Shown here piece after piece: positions 1-7,952 of a DNA stretch of 64,000 bases. How positions within the stretch are numbered: the first letter of the stretch is position 1; each line of letters opens with the position of its first letter. The notes below the pieces were generated by a model that was not told the DNA's origin, searched no databases, and saw only the letters and a program-made list of their open reading frames with translations. A program made the position numbers and the translations under genes. The DNA is from a virus, in IMG/VR virus record IMGVR_UViG_3300042868_005761, positions 62,001-126,000 of that record, one strand, 5' to 3'.

Positions 1-513
1 GTGCTTGGCAGGCTTGCTACTTCATACAAGACCTATGACTGTACTTTAATTACGAGTAACCAGATGAGAGTTAATATTACTCCAATGGGCGCTCGCGGTA
101 CTATCACTACAGGTGGCCGGGCTATTCGCTACTATGCTAGACTTCGTCTTAAGATTCTTCCTATCCCTGGTGATGGCAAAGAGAATCTCAGAAAGGTCCA
201 GATTGTTAAGGCGCAGGGTGCGGCTCGTGCAGAGGACGAGGTAGAGATTAGTATTAAGTGGGGTATCGGTCTTGACCGAGTTGACTCGCTTATTACTATG
301 GGTCTAGCTCAGAAGCATATCGTTGCTGCTGGTGCCTGGCTACAGGTTCCTGCTATTGCTCTTAAGGTTCAAGGCAGGAATAATCTTGCAGAACTACTTA
401 GAAGTGATGGAGCTGCAAGAGCTTCTCTTTGTGATCTACTTGGAGTTAACCACTTTGAAGCTCGTTATCCGCTAACACGTAAGCGCAAAATCGCATACGA
501 AACCAAGGACTAG
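1..513 (+). CDS. RecA-like recombinase, C-terminal part (5' end outside window)
   Basis: This is the C-terminal part of a RecA-family strand-exchange ATPase, which forms filaments on single-stranded DNA for recombination and replication restart. The visible 170 residues begin after the Walker motifs. They show the RecA loop-1 signature NQMR (fragment residues 20-23), then TTGGRAIRYYARLRL (36-50), matching the RecA 'GG-A-L-FYAS-R' segment, and then the segment ending in WGIGLDRVDSLITMGL and GAWLQV, matching 'GEGIS-ELLDLG...GAWY'. The reading frame is open at base 1, so the GTG there is probably internal. A single base separates its stop from the MoxR gene, suggesting one operon. Family assignment is by motif. 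Whether it is closer to RecA or to phage UvsX cannot be settled from this fragment. Confidence 0.85.
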   Translation: MLGRLATSYKTYDCTLITSNQMRVNITPMGARGTITTGGRAIRYYARLRLKILPIPGDGKENLRKVQIVKAQGAARAEDEVEISIKWGIGLDRVDSLITMGLAQKHIVAAGAWLQVPAIALKVQGRNNLAELLRSDGAARASLCDLLGVNHFEARYPLTRKRKIAYETKD

Positions 514-514
514 A

Positions 515-1618
515 ATGGCGTCATTGACAATCTCCTCTAGTGAATTAGAAAAAGTCGCTAGAATAGCCCTGGACGCAGACATTCCTGTTTGCGTCTGGGG
601 CGCTAGTGGTATTGGTAAAAGCACAATTATATCCAAGACAATAGACAATTTCTTTCGAGACCTAAAGCTTGAGACTCCTATGTTTTGTAAGAGTATCTTT
701 GCTAAGCGTCAAGTATCTAGTGTGTTTAATCCTTCATCTTTCGATCTTAGATTAGCACATACAGATACTGCAGACTGGGGTATACCAGTTGTAGATGCTG
801 AACGGATGGTCCATAGAAAAACAAAGCCTTCTTGGCTTCCCAACTCTGTAGACTCAGATTTCTTTGTTCTTTTTGTAGACGAATTAAATCGTGGCACGCA
901 AGAAGGCATTAATGCAATGATGAGTATCACAGCAGAACGTCGGCTAGGTGAGTATCCTTTACCTCAGAATAGCCGCCTAATTAGTGCTTGTAATCCTCCT
1001 GTTGGCGAGTTTAATACCGATACACTAGACAAAGCTATGAAAAGCAGATGGGCTCATGTCCATTACAACTTAACAACTTCTGAATTCTTATCTCAATGCT
1101 CCGATATAATCGATCCGGCTATGTCGTATATCCTCTCTAATATGAATAATCCTATTGAGAATATACAGTCTGGTCAACTTGCAGGAGAATGGGATATCGA
1201 AAAAGAAATTAGCCCATGTCCTCGTACTATCGAGATGCTTAATCGTCTTGCTCTCTGGACTCTCTGGGCCAGAACTAATGGTATAGAGATTACTGGGGAA
1301 ACAAAGACGGCAGTCTTTGCACTTGCCAGTGGTTTAATTAAATCTAACATTGCTAATAAATGGCTTAACATTCTTCTTAACAAGGACTGGATTGCTAAAG
1401 AATCATTCTTTAACGATTCTATTCTTAATAGAATTAACTCAAAGACCATAGACTACTATGATAGTGTTCTTGTTTTCTCTGAGTATAAGAACTTAATTCC
1501 AACCTTGACAAAGGATCAACTAGCTAGCACTCAGTATATTTTGCAATATGCAAAAGAGTATCCTGAATTCTATGCTATGTTGTCTCAGACAAAATGGCAG
1601 GTCAATACCTTAGAATGA
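515..1618 (+). CDS. MoxR-type AAA+ ATPase
   Basis: This is a 367-residue AAA+ ATPase of the MoxR/dynein-midasin-like type, a group of chaperone-like ATPases that usually work with a von Willebrand factor A partner. The Walker A is GASGIGKST (29-37), the Walker B is FVLFVDELN (117-125) and sensor 1 is SACNPP (157-162). The partner is encoded immediately downstream with an ATGA overlap, which matches the usual MoxR-VWA gene pair. The ATG lies one base after the upstream stop. The substrate is unknown. The position among recombination and replication genes suggests remodelling of a DNA-metabolism complex, but that is inference. Confidence 0.85.
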   Translation: MASLTISSSELEKVARIALDADIPVCVWGASGIGKSTIISKTIDNFFRDLKLETPMFCKSIFAKRQVSSVFNPSSFDLRLAHTDTADWGIPVVDAERMVHRKTKPSWLPNSVDSDFFVLFVDELNRGTQEGINAMMSITAERRLGEYPLPQNSRLISACNPPVGEFNTDTLDKAMKSRWAHVHYNLTTSEFLSQCSDIIDPAMSYILSNMNNPIENIQSGQLAGEWDIEKEISPCPRTIEMLNRLALWTLWARTNGIEITGETKTAVFALASGLIKSNIANKWLNILLNKDWIAKESFFNDSILNRINSKTIDYYDSVLVFSEYKNLIPTLTKDQLASTQYILQYAKEYPEFYAMLSQTKWQVNTLE

Positions 1619-2958
1619 GCAATATAAATAAATTAATAAAATACATTTCCGATTTATCCTTTAAATCATCTTCAAGTACTAAATCTTATGTATCTAATTA
1701 CAATTATTTATTTCGATACTTGCCATATATAAATAAGCATTATCTAAACGATACAACAGTAAAAGAACAAGGCTTTGGTGAGAAGTTCATTGCTGCTATA
1801 TCTTGGGATAAGGAGAGTAAAGAGTATTGTCTTTATCTGCATGCGGATAAGATGGCAAGTTACTCTGAGCATCAGAACGCTTTTATTATTCTTCACGAGC
1901 TAAAGCATTTTATATATGCTCATCCTGTGAAGATGTATAAGACTCCAAGACAATATCACTTATTACTTAACATTGCTCAAGACATAAAGTTAAACACCGA
2001 ACTCCTATTTGAAGATCAGTCTTACGATTGTCTACAGCCGGATTACGGGTTTACTAATGTTGTGGACGATGTCTTTTATACTGGAGTGAAAGAGTTAGGA
2101 AACATAAATCATCCTAGTCTATCTCTTCACTATCTTTCTCCATCTAGTCCTTTGTATCAGGGACTAGGAGGACTAAGAAGAAGTATTTTTAAGATAACTA
2201 CTGAGGAAATCTTTGAATGGCTTAAGCTTAATGTTACAGATGAAGACATCTTAAAAGCCGAATCAGATCTTTCTGATGATATGCTTGATGACTTTGAGCT
2301 GACAGATGAAGAGATTAAGGATAGAGAAGCTACATTAGAAAAACAGATAGCAAAAATTCCGGATATCTCCCAAGACCCATTTTTAAATGACACTAGTTTT
2401 GAGAAATATGATACTCAAAGGATTACAGTAAAAGAAACCTCTGATACTGCTTTGCGACTAATTGAACAGTTAAAAAGAGCAGGTAAGAAAAATAAATCTA
2501 ACCCTTCTTGGGCTAAGTATAACTGCGTACTTCCTGGAGTATTGCCTGGTCATGAGAAAACTACTCGCCCTCTAATTGCTTGTATTCTTGATACAAGTGG
2601 TAGCATTGACTTGTTGCTTGCTCAAAAATTTGTATCTTATATAAAGAAGTTATCAAGGCATGCAAACATACATTACCTGATGGGTGATACGGTTGTTAGA
2701 GAAGAATTAGTAAAGACAAAGAACAGAAGCTTTGCAGATAGTATTGATTGGAAAGGTGGTGGCGGAACAGATTTGAATCCTGCAATAAAAAGAATTAATC
2801 AACATAACGGTAGATACAAATATGACGCAATATTATGTTTCACTGATGGGATAATTCCAGAAATAAATAAAAGTAATATTACAAATAAATTTTATCTAGT
2901 TGTGCCGAAGGAGACAGTCAATCGTAAATTACCTAACTTGAACAAGATCTATTTGTAA
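1615..2958 (+). CDS. VWA-domain protein with zincin motif (DUF2201-like), MoxR partner
   Basis: This is the likely partner of the MoxR ATPase. The N-terminal half has a metallopeptidase-like HELKH motif (HExxH, residues 94-98 with the start used here). The C-terminal half is a VWA-like domain with an intact MIDAS DTSGS (326-330) and a downstream WKGGGGTDLNPA segment typical of the DUF2201 family. An acidic stretch lies between them (about residues 210-255). I chose ATG 1615 because it forms an ATGA overlap with the MoxR stop. An in-frame ATG at 1594 would add 7 residues. Family members are often annotated 'putative metallopeptidase'. Whether proteolysis is real is unknown. Confidence 0.8.
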   Translation: MSNINKLIKYISDLSFKSSSSTKSYVSNYNYLFRYLPYINKHYLNDTTVKEQGFGEKFIAAISWDKESKEYCLYLHADKMASYSEHQNAFIILHELKHFIYAHPVKMYKTPRQYHLLLNIAQDIKLNTELLFEDQSYDCLQPDYGFTNVVDDVFYTGVKELGNINHPSLSLHYLSPSSPLYQGLGGLRRSIFKITTEEIFEWLKLNVTDEDILKAESDLSDDMLDDFELTDEEIKDREATLEKQIAKIPDISQDPFLNDTSFEKYDTQRITVKETSDTALRLIEQLKRAGKKNKSNPSWAKYNCVLPGVLPGHEKTTRPLIACILDTSGSIDLLLAQKFVSYIKKLSRHANIHYLMGDTVVREELVKTKNRSFADSIDWKGGGGTDLNPAIKRINQHNGRYKYDAILCFTDGIIPEINKSNITNKFYLVVPKETVNRKLPNLNKIYL

Positions 2959-2966
2959 GGAACTCA

Positions 2967-3869
2967 ATGCAAGAGCCAAAGGAAGTATTTCATCCGTCAA
3001 TAATCGATGTGGAATATTCAGCAGATCTAGGGCCTTTATTCACGGACGACCCTGTTACTATTGATGATCTTGACTTTGATCCATGGTTTGAGATGACACC
3101 ACCACCAGTTAATAGCTATTGGTGCTTTAGACATGGAAGCTATAGTGCTCTTAAACGTTGGAATGGAGAAGCTTTAGTCAATATAAATCTACCTACAGTT
3201 AAGAAATTTGCGCCTAAGAACTTAGAGCAAAAATATTTACTGTCTGCTTTATATGATCAAAATATCCCAATGCTTACAGTTTTTGGTGGCGCTGGCTCAG
3301 GTAAAACCTATGTGACAATGGTTGCTGCCATTAATATGCTTGATGAAAAGAAATTCGAAAGAATTATTCTAACTAAGAGTAGAGCCCAAGCTACGACTGC
3401 TAGCGGTGGTAGAATTGGCGATGTTCCAGGCACGATCATAGATAAGATGAAACCTGTTTTTAGCTCTTACGAACGCGCTCTTGCAAAGATTTGGGGTAAA
3501 ACTTACCTAAAGATCTTTGAACAGAAGCTTGAAGAAGGCAAGATTGAATGCATTCCTTTGGAATATATGCGCGGTGAAGACTTTACAAATGCTTTAGTCA
3601 TTTGTGATGAAGCCCAGAACGTTGAGATCCATCAGTTTAAGACTCTAATAACTCGTTTAGGTGAGAAGAGTAAGTTAATACTTATGGCTGATACAGATCA
3701 GATTGACGAAAAAGAAAACCGTAAAGGTAAACTTTGCCCAGTCCTTCAAACAATCGGACTTGACATTTACCAAGAGAGTCCACTTACTAGCTTCGTAGAA
3801 CTTATTGAAATTGAGCGCAGTCCTTTGGCTGAGCTTGGAATACAGATCTGCAAGAAACTAGTCGCTTAA
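2967..3869 (+). CDS. PhoH-like ATPase
   Basis: This 300-residue P-loop ATPase resembles the C-terminal ATPase domain of PhoH, common in large phages and thought to act on RNA or DNA as a helicase-like NTPase. The Walker A is GGAGSGKT (107-114), and the Walker B and following segment, VICDEAQN (211-218) then LILMADTDQID, fit PhoH closely. The SGGRIGDVPGT stretch before it corresponds to the PhoH motif region. There is no PIN domain. The N-terminal 80 residues are acidic and unassigned. It follows the VWA gene after 8 bases and is the last gene before a new promoter at 3882-3910, so it may end the first operon. Confidence 0.85.
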   Translation: MQEPKEVFHPSIIDVEYSADLGPLFTDDPVTIDDLDFDPWFEMTPPPVNSYWCFRHGSYSALKRWNGEALVNINLPTVKKFAPKNLEQKYLLSALYDQNIPMLTVFGGAGSGKTYVTMVAAINMLDEKKFERIILTKSRAQATTASGGRIGDVPGTIIDKMKPVFSSYERALAKIWGKTYLKIFEQKLEEGKIECIPLEYMRGEDFTNALVICDEAQNVEIHQFKTLITRLGEKSKLILMADTDQIDEKENRKGKLCPVLQTIGLDIYQESPLTSFVELIEIERSPLAELGIQICKKLVA

Positions 3870-3881
3870 TACTTTTTGCTA

Positions 3882-3910
3882 TTGCAAACCATGTGGTGAC
3901 GGGCTATACT
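3882..3910 (+). promoter_or_regulatory. Sigma-70-type promoter upstream of split DNA polymerase genes
   Basis: A -35 element TTGCAA (3882-3887) and a -10 element TATACT (3905-3910) are spaced by exactly 17 bases. Transcription would start near 3917 and give a leader of about 45 bases before the ATG at 3963. This is one of the few real intergenic gaps in the + block. The match is by eye; the -35 is 4/6 and the -10 is 5/6 to consensus. Confidence 0.6.
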
Positions 3911-3923
3911 TAGCCTTGTCACC
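3895..3923. promoter_or_regulatory. Inverted repeat overlapping the -10 region (possible operator)
   Basis: GGTGAC (3895-3900) is the reverse complement of GTCACC (3918-3923). Inside them GGCTA (3902-3906) mirrors TAGCC (3911-3915), with a 4-base centre. The dyad sits on the -10 and the predicted start of transcription, as expected for a repressor operator. The transcript would carry only part of it. It has no following T run, so an intrinsic terminator for the upstream gene is the weaker reading. Confidence 0.5.
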
Positions 3924-3962
3924 TATTGGTGTTTGTTCATTTTTAACATAAGAGAGAATGAT

Positions 3963-5243
3963 ATGGGAATGGTACATCTTCACGCACATAGTTATTATTC
4001 ATTGCTTGATGGCTTACAGCCAGCTGATCAAATGGGCAAGATTGTTGCGTCTAGAGGGATGAATGCAGTTGCTTTGACCGACCATGGATATATGGGTGGC
4101 ATTCCAGAGTTTGTAAAAGGTTGCCGGGCTGCTAATGTAAAGCCTATTATTGGCAATGAGACTTATCTTGCATTTAATGATGCTAAGACTAAGTCTGATT
4201 TTATGCCTGAGAACGGTGTTGCAGAGAAAGCAGTTAACAATGGTCATTTCTTATTGCTTGCTAAGAATGAAGAAGGTTATAAGAACCTAATGAAGCTTAC
4301 TAAGTATTCATATGAGGATGGCTTTTATCGTTATCCTCGCATTGACTTGGAGATGTTTAAGCAGCATGCTAAGGGCTTGATTGCTACTAGTACTTGTATC
4401 AGTAGTCAGTGCTTTAAGTACTGGCACTGGGGTGAACATGCAAAGATTGATAGATGGTGTGATGAAGTTAGAGAGGCAGTCGGCGACGACAGCTTCTTCC
4501 TTGAGCTTCAGCATAACAATGTTGAAAAGCAATATGGCTATAATCAATATCTAATTGATCTAAGTAAGCGCAAGAATATTCCCCTTGTCCTTACTGCAGA
4601 TGCACATCATCAGAACCAAGATCAGTATAAACTACGTAGCTATGTTATGTGTGTGAGTATGCATAAGACTCCAGATACAATGCCATATGAAGTCCAAGAT
4701 CACAATGCTTGGATGTATGATGCCGAATTTGCTAAGAGTTTATGCGACGATTGGCAATTGCCACACGAAGCAATTACTAATACTCAGCATGTAGCAGATC
4801 TTGTAGATGGTGACTACTTTGAAAGAGTCACTAGAGCTCCCAATCTTCAGCTTGAAGGTCTTACTCCGGAAGGCACAAGCTTAATGTTGCTTAAGAAGGC
4901 TAAGGCTGGACTTATAGCTAGACTTGGCGTAGCTACCTGGGCGGATGTTCCTAAGGCATATAAGGATAGAATTAAATACGAGTTCCAAGTCATTGACGAG
5001 GCTCGTTATAGTTCTTATTTCCTTGTCGTTCAGGACTATGTTAGTCTTGCTAAGGGTATGGGTATACCCGTTGGCCCAGCACGTGGTTCTGGTGGCGGAT
5101 CTTTGATCTCATGGTCACTTGGAATCACTGCCAAGCATCTTGATCCTGTTAAGCATGGCTTACTCTTTGAGCGCTTCCTGAATCCTGGTCGAGTAAGAAT
5201 ATCTTTAGACTTCTCAGAGGATATGAAGGAATTAAATGCTTAA
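3963..5243 (+). CDS. DNA polymerase III alpha subunit (DnaE-like), N-terminal half: PHP and partial palm
   Basis: This is the first part of a split bacterial-type replicative polymerase. The 426 residues begin with the PHP domain: HLHAHS (5-10), TDHG, GNETY and TADAHHQNQD retain most of the metal-binding pattern, so a proofreading or phosphatase activity is plausible. The palm begins with GPARGSGGGSLISWSLGIT, the GRGSAAGS-type nucleotide-binding motif, and FERFLNPGRVRIS. It stops exactly where the catalytic PDIDxDF motif should come. The last residues, LDFSEDMKELNA, look like a degraded remnant of the DFSEDRR-EEV segment that normally follows. ATG 3963 is preceded by AGAGAG. A TTG at 3933 in frame has no such site. 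The next gene overlaps by 8 bases. Confidence 0.88.
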   Translation: MGMVHLHAHSYYSLLDGLQPADQMGKIVASRGMNAVALTDHGYMGGIPEFVKGCRAANVKPIIGNETYLAFNDAKTKSDFMPENGVAEKAVNNGHFLLLAKNEEGYKNLMKLTKYSYEDGFYRYPRIDLEMFKQHAKGLIATSTCISSQCFKYWHWGEHAKIDRWCDEVREAVGDDSFFLELQHNNVEKQYGYNQYLIDLSKRKNIPLVLTADAHHQNQDQYKLRSYVMCVSMHKTPDTMPYEVQDHNAWMYDAEFAKSLCDDWQLPHEAITNTQHVADLVDGDYFERVTRAPNLQLEGLTPEGTSLMLLKKAKAGLIARLGVATWADVPKAYKDRIKYEFQVIDEARYSSYFLVVQDYVSLAKGMGIPVGPARGSGGGSLISWSLGITAKHLDPVKHGLLFERFLNPGRVRISLDFSEDMKELNA

Positions 5244-5526
5244 AAATATAAAGATAGATATGCCAGAGGTTCCTTATCGCAACACAATTGCAGAAGAATT
5301 TGTTTACAATACAGAAACTCAAAGCATAGAGTCTCTAAAGGAGTCTTTTATTCTTAAGTCTATATTTAACAAGAAGAACTTCTGGGCTATCAAGCATCCT
5401 TTTTTAATATTACTTGCTTTATTCTTTAGATACATTATGATTAATAACCAAGTATCTAATGCACATCATAAGCGTAAAGAAACTTTACACTTATTTAAAT
5501 CTATTGCCCGTCAATGCTGGAGTTAG
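5236..5526 (+). CDS. Small putative membrane protein between polymerase halves
   Basis: This is a 96-residue protein of unknown function. It has a strong ribosome binding site AAGGA (5226-5230), 5 bases before its ATG, and overlaps the end of the polymerase N-half by 8 bases, so it is probably translated. The N-terminal half is polar. Around residues 54-72 is an aromatic-rich hydrophobic stretch (PFLILLALFFRYIMI) that could span or touch a membrane. The C-terminus is basic with His and Lys (HHKRKETLHLF). It lies in a third reading frame relative to the two polymerase halves. No homing endonuclease motif is visible. Confidence 0.5.
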   Translation: MLKNIKIDMPEVPYRNTIAEEFVYNTETQSIESLKESFILKSIFNKKNFWAIKHPFLILLALFFRYIMINNQVSNAHHKRKETLHLFKSIARQCWS

Positions 5527-5527
5527 A

Positions 5528-7945
5528 ATGTCAATTACTATAGAAAACATACGATCTTTCTTTGACAAGGAAAGGTTGCCAGCTGTTAATAAAGACTATT
5601 TGGAGTTTGAGATTAAGTATCTTACTCCTGAAACTCTAGTATTTATAAACAATGCTTATGATTCACAGAAATCATTGTCTAATAAGTCTAATAGTGCAAT
5701 TCTATATTTGCTTAATTTGTCTGACAATTATAATTCCGATTCACGTATAACTTATAACGTAGACGGCGAAGGTCCAGACATTGACACTGACTTTTGTAAT
5801 GTCCGTGCTGATGATCTAATCAAAGCACTCCAAACTAAATATGGTCATGACCGTGTTCTTCGTGTCTCAACTTATAAGCCATGGTCTCTTAAGACCAGTG
5901 TTAAGGCTTTTACTAAGTTACTCAAGAACGCAGATGGATCATACAGAACTATTGCTGACGCAGAACGTCTTGCTGATAGTTTGCCTGAGAGTCACCGTGG
6001 TAAATACGTAACTTACAAAGAGCTTATCGAAGATAATAGTGAGCACATTAAGAAGATTGTAGAAGCTAATCAAGATATCTTTAGTCTTTGCGGACCAGTA
6101 GATGGCCAAGCTAAGGAAGTTAGCGTTCATGCTAGCGCAGTTCTAATTGGTACAAGTCCAGTAGACCAGATGATTCCAATTCGCAAAAGCAAGACTGAAG
6201 GCGCAGACTGGTTTAATCTTACGCAGTGGGAAGGTCCAACTCTAGAAAAGATGAACTTTATTAAGTTCGATATCCTTAGAATTGACTGTCTTACTATTAA
6301 TGATCTTACCTGTAAGCGTATTGGCAAGTCCCTTAAATGGCTAGAGGAAGAAGTTCCTACTGATGATCCAGCCGTGTTTGAGTTAATCAATAAGGGATTT
6401 ACAGCTGGACTATTCCAGATGGAAGAGACCTATCTCCTAAAGCTTGTAGCTGATCTTAAGCCACAGAGCGTTCAGGATCTTGCAGTTTTCTCAGCTCTTA
6501 ATCGTCCTGGTCCTCGTGACTCTGGTCTTCTCCAAGACTATATTGATTACAAGACAACTAAAGAGACTCAGAATAAATTACATCCCTTGCTTGATGGTAT
6601 ACTTGCTGAGACCGGAGGTGTTCTTATTTACCAAGAACAAATTATGGCAGCATGTCAAATTCTTGCAGGTGTAACCTTACAAGAAGCTGATAAGATTAGA
6701 AAAGCAATGGGCAAGAAGGACGCTATTCTAATGGAGGAGTATCGCACACTTTTTGTGGATGGCTGTGGACGTCTTCATCAGATTAATACTAGCGAAGCAA
6801 CTCGTATATGGAATATCATTGCAGCATTTGCTGAGTATGGATTTAATAAAAGTCATGCTCTTGCTTATGCTTTCATTACATATTTCAATGCATATCTTAA
6901 AACTTACTACCCTACAGACTTTATGCTTACGCTAATGACTGTTAGGAGTGGTAAGCCAGAGAAACTGGTTCGTTATATCAACGAGTATCGGCAGATGGGA
7001 TACAATATTCTTCCACCTAGCATTAACAATAGTGATATTGGTTTTACTAAGTTGGATGATAACACTATCCTATTTGGCCTTGGCATGATCAATGGCATTG
7101 GTAACAAAGCTAGCGATCTTATACTCAAGGCTCGTGGCCGGAAGTCCTTTACAAGCATGGCTGATTTCTTTACTAGAATTAATCGAACAAAGATTAATGC
7201 TGGCGTTGTTAGCATACTTGCAAAGGTTGGTGCCTTTGATAGCTTTGGATATGACAGAGTTAAGCTTGTAGAGAAACTTTCTGATATCTTTGATTACTAT
7301 ACAAAGGTTGAAAACTATCAAACAAGAATAGTTCAAGCTTTTGAACGTAACAAAGAGCTAGATGCTTATCCTGCATTGCTCGATGACTGGACTACCAAAG
7401 TAAAAGCTGGTGTCATTACAGTACAACTAGATTCTGACAGTAAGAAGGTTTACTCTGAACTAAGACCTAAGAAGCCATTGGTACTCAAAGTTCCAGAACA
7501 GCCTGTCTTTCCTGACCTAGAGTCTATCAAGAAAAGTCTGGGATACAAAGTCCCACTTCAAATTGTCAAATGGGAATCTGAATATTGTAAGTTCTTTATT
7601 AGCCGCCATCCTCTGTCCTATATCACTAAGACGCCTCCTGGCATTTTAATTAGTCAAATAGAGGATATAGATGAAACAAATAGTAACGAAGGCAATCTGC
7701 TCGTTGCGGTATCTCATATTAAAGAACAGCAAATTAAAAGTGGTAAATCGAAAGGAAAATTAATGGCAACATTGACAATCGAAGATTTATCTTCTATATC
7801 AGAAGTCACATTGTTCTCAGATCAATATGAAGAATTGAAAGACAAACTTGACTATTGTTCCCTATTATTTTTCCCCTACAAAGCAACTAAGAAAGATGAC
7901 TTCTTACGGATTCGCCCAGTAGGAAAAATTACTTTAATAAAGTAA
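5528..7945 (+). CDS. DNA polymerase III alpha subunit (DnaE-like), C-terminal half with catalytic aspartates
   Basis: This is the second part of the split polymerase, 805 residues. After about 80 residues with no similarity I recognise, it starts at GPDIDTDFC (82-90), carrying the paired catalytic aspartates. The third aspartate is in KFDILRIDCLT (D248). Then come the fingers (LFQMEETYLLKL, NRPGPRDSG, AFAEYGFNKSHALAYA), a helix-hairpin-helix (INGIGNKA, around 520), ISRHPLSYI corresponding to the SGHPL motif, and a C-terminal OB-fold from about 715. ATG 5528 has GGAG at 5519-5522. An upstream in-frame ATG at 5459 lacks this and would sit inside the small gene. The two halves total 1231 residues, close to a whole DnaE, so they probably assemble. 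Confidence 0.88.
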   Translation: MSITIENIRSFFDKERLPAVNKDYLEFEIKYLTPETLVFINNAYDSQKSLSNKSNSAILYLLNLSDNYNSDSRITYNVDGEGPDIDTDFCNVRADDLIKALQTKYGHDRVLRVSTYKPWSLKTSVKAFTKLLKNADGSYRTIADAERLADSLPESHRGKYVTYKELIEDNSEHIKKIVEANQDIFSLCGPVDGQAKEVSVHASAVLIGTSPVDQMIPIRKSKTEGADWFNLTQWEGPTLEKMNFIKFDILRIDCLTINDLTCKRIGKSLKWLEEEVPTDDPAVFELINKGFTAGLFQMEETYLLKLVADLKPQSVQDLAVFSALNRPGPRDSGLLQDYIDYKTTKETQNKLHPLLDGILAETGGVLIYQEQIMAACQILAGVTLQEADKIRKAMGKKDAILMEEYRTLFVDGCGRLHQINTSEATRIWNIIAAFAEYGFNKSHALAYAFITYFNAYLKTYYPTDFMLTLMTVRSGKPEKLVRYINEYRQMGYNILPPSINNSDIGFTKLDDNTILFGLGMINGIGNKASDLILKARGRKSFTSMADFFTRINRTKINAGVVSILAKVGAFDSFGYDRVKLVEKLSDIFDYYTKVENYQTRIVQAFERNKELDAYPALLDDWTTKVKAGVITVQLDSDSKKVYSELRPKKPLVLKVPEQPVFPDLESIKKSLGYKVPLQIVKWESEYCKFFISRHPLSYITKTPPGILISQIEDIDETNSNEGNLLVAVSHIKEQQIKSGKSKGKLMATLTIEDLSSISEVTLFSDQYEELKDKLDYCSLLFFPYKATKKDDFLRIRPVGKITLIK

Positions 7946-7952
7946 GGTTTCC

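Noticed and set aside
1-3. GTG at the first base as the start of the recombinase gene
   Set aside because: The family's Walker motifs must lie upstream, so this is an internal codon of a gene cut by the window.
5203-5780. Group I intron or intein between the polymerase halves
   Set aside because: Intein ends (Cys start, His-Asn end) are absent. I could not find a convincing intron core, and both downstream frames have good ribosome sites. Splicing is still not excluded without RNA data.
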